A stretch of 6,790 nucleotides of DNA, taken from the NCBI GenBank assembly GCA_947445495.1, contig CANFEI010000061.1:1-6790 (forward strand), in the 5' to 3' direction. Positions 6,451 through 6,790 of the stretch are shown here, one piece after another. Position 1 is the stretch's first letter; each line of letters opens with the position of its first letter. The stretch is from Alcaligenaceae bacterium. Lineage in GTDB: Bacteria; Pseudomonadota; Gammaproteobacteria; Burkholderiales; Burkholderiaceae. The notes below the pieces were generated by a model. It had not been told where the DNA came from. It did not search any database and was given only the letters and a program-made list of their open reading frames with translations. Position numbers and translations under genes: made by a program.

Positions 6451-6790
6451 CTACAACTTGGGAGGAACAAAAGGATAGGGAACGGGTTTGCCATTTTTGT
6501 AGGGTAGCGCAACTGTCGCTGTACCTGGCGTCGATTCTTTGCCCGCATCGTTAATGATACCCAATTCGATATCGATGAGCCCGAAGTCGGGTGTTTCTCG
6601 TTTTCCAGTGACGCGGCCCCAGACACGCATGGTTTCTTCCACGAGATTCATCGCTCGGAACTGGAAGCCTGCCTTCCATGCCCAGCCCTGCGGGCCAGCC
6701 CAGTCTGCGAGCAGCTGCATCACAAACTGTTGCTTGAGCGAGCCGTTGATGAGCAGGCCTGGCAGCTTGTCGTGTTCCATTGCAAAGGGC
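6451..6790 (-). CDS. MaoC-like hot-dog acyl-CoA hydratase/dehydratase, 5' end outside window
   Basis: C-terminal part of a hot-dog-fold enzyme of the MaoC/enoyl-CoA hydratase 2 type, which adds or removes water on CoA thioesters in the cytoplasm. About 113 residues are visible. The frame is open to the right edge and reads PFA before the first ATG (6778-6780), which matches the end of the family's H-x-D-x-x-[YF]-A stretch, so the gene starts outside the window and the catalytic Asp/His motif is not visible. Then come LPGLLINGSLKQQ, where many relatives have a VHGPL-like turn (here Asn replaces His), then ADWAGPQGW, the FRA and RVWGRVTGK strands, and a typical GTATVALP end. The stop is TAG, 12 bases before the GTG of the CoA-transferase-like gene and in the same frame. 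It is the first visible gene of the operon and probably acts on the CoA thioester made by the products of the next genes. The family is fairly secure; the reaction is not defined. Confidence 0.8.
   Translation of the reverse strand, partial: PFAMEHDKLPGLLINGSLKQQFVMQLLADWAGPQGWAWKAGFQFRAMNLVEETMRVWGRVTGKRETPDFGLIDIELGIINDAGKESTPGTATVALPYKNGKPVPYPFVPPKL

Noticed and set aside
3866..6790. Naming the operon as itaconate degradation (ict-ich-ccl)
   Set aside because: A CoA-transferase and a MaoC-like enzyme are present, but there is no citramalyl-CoA lyase in view and the transferase gene is paired with an Asp-less one, so the specific assignment is not supported.
1..6790. Mobile elements, CRISPR arrays, RNA genes or defence systems
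   Set aside because: No transposase, regularly spaced repeats, terminal inverted repeats, or tRNA/rRNA-like sequence was seen; the region is filled with metabolic and transport genes.

Overview
The window is a densely packed catabolic and transport region of a bacterial chromosome, most likely from a betaproteobacterium (Burkholderiales, Alcaligenaceae- or Burkholderiaceae-like). This guess rests on a tripartite tricarboxylate transporter (TTT) with a Bug-type receptor next to several family III (CaiB/BaiF) CoA-transferases, a combination greatly expanded in that group. Base composition looks moderate rather than very GC-rich. The lineage call is inference from gene content only.

Layout. From the left edge to about 830, on the + strand, lies the 3' part of a family III CoA-transferase whose start is outside the window. 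Everything else is on the - strand and reads as one operon. In transcription order it runs: a MaoC-like hot-dog hydratase/dehydratase (cut by the right edge), a 402-aa family III CoA-transferase-like protein, a 455-aa family III CoA-transferase, then tctC, tctB and tctA. The two CoA-transferase genes overlap by ATGA, and the second overlaps tctC by ATGA. The remaining gaps in the operon are 12, 40 and 16 bases. The + strand gene and tctA converge with only 7 bases between their stop codons. No stretch without a gene exceeds 40 bases, and no RNA genes, mobile elements, CRISPR arrays or long repeats were seen.

How the genes could work together (inference): TctC captures an organic acid in the periplasm, TctA/TctB carry it across the inner membrane, the CoA-transferase(s) convert it to a CoA thioester using a CoA donor, and the MaoC-like enzyme hydrates or dehydrates that thioester. 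The substrate cannot be read from the sequence. No acyl-CoA ligase, lyase, dehydrogenase or regulator lies inside the window.

The most notable point is in the tandem CoA-transferase pair. The 455-aa protein has the family's catalytic aspartate (Asp183), while the 402-aa protein has Tyr183 at the equivalent, ungapped position. This suggests a two-subunit enzyme with one catalytic and one non-catalytic chain, or an Asp-less paralogue with a changed role. Otherwise this looks like an ordinary, uncharacterised organic-acid uptake and activation operon.
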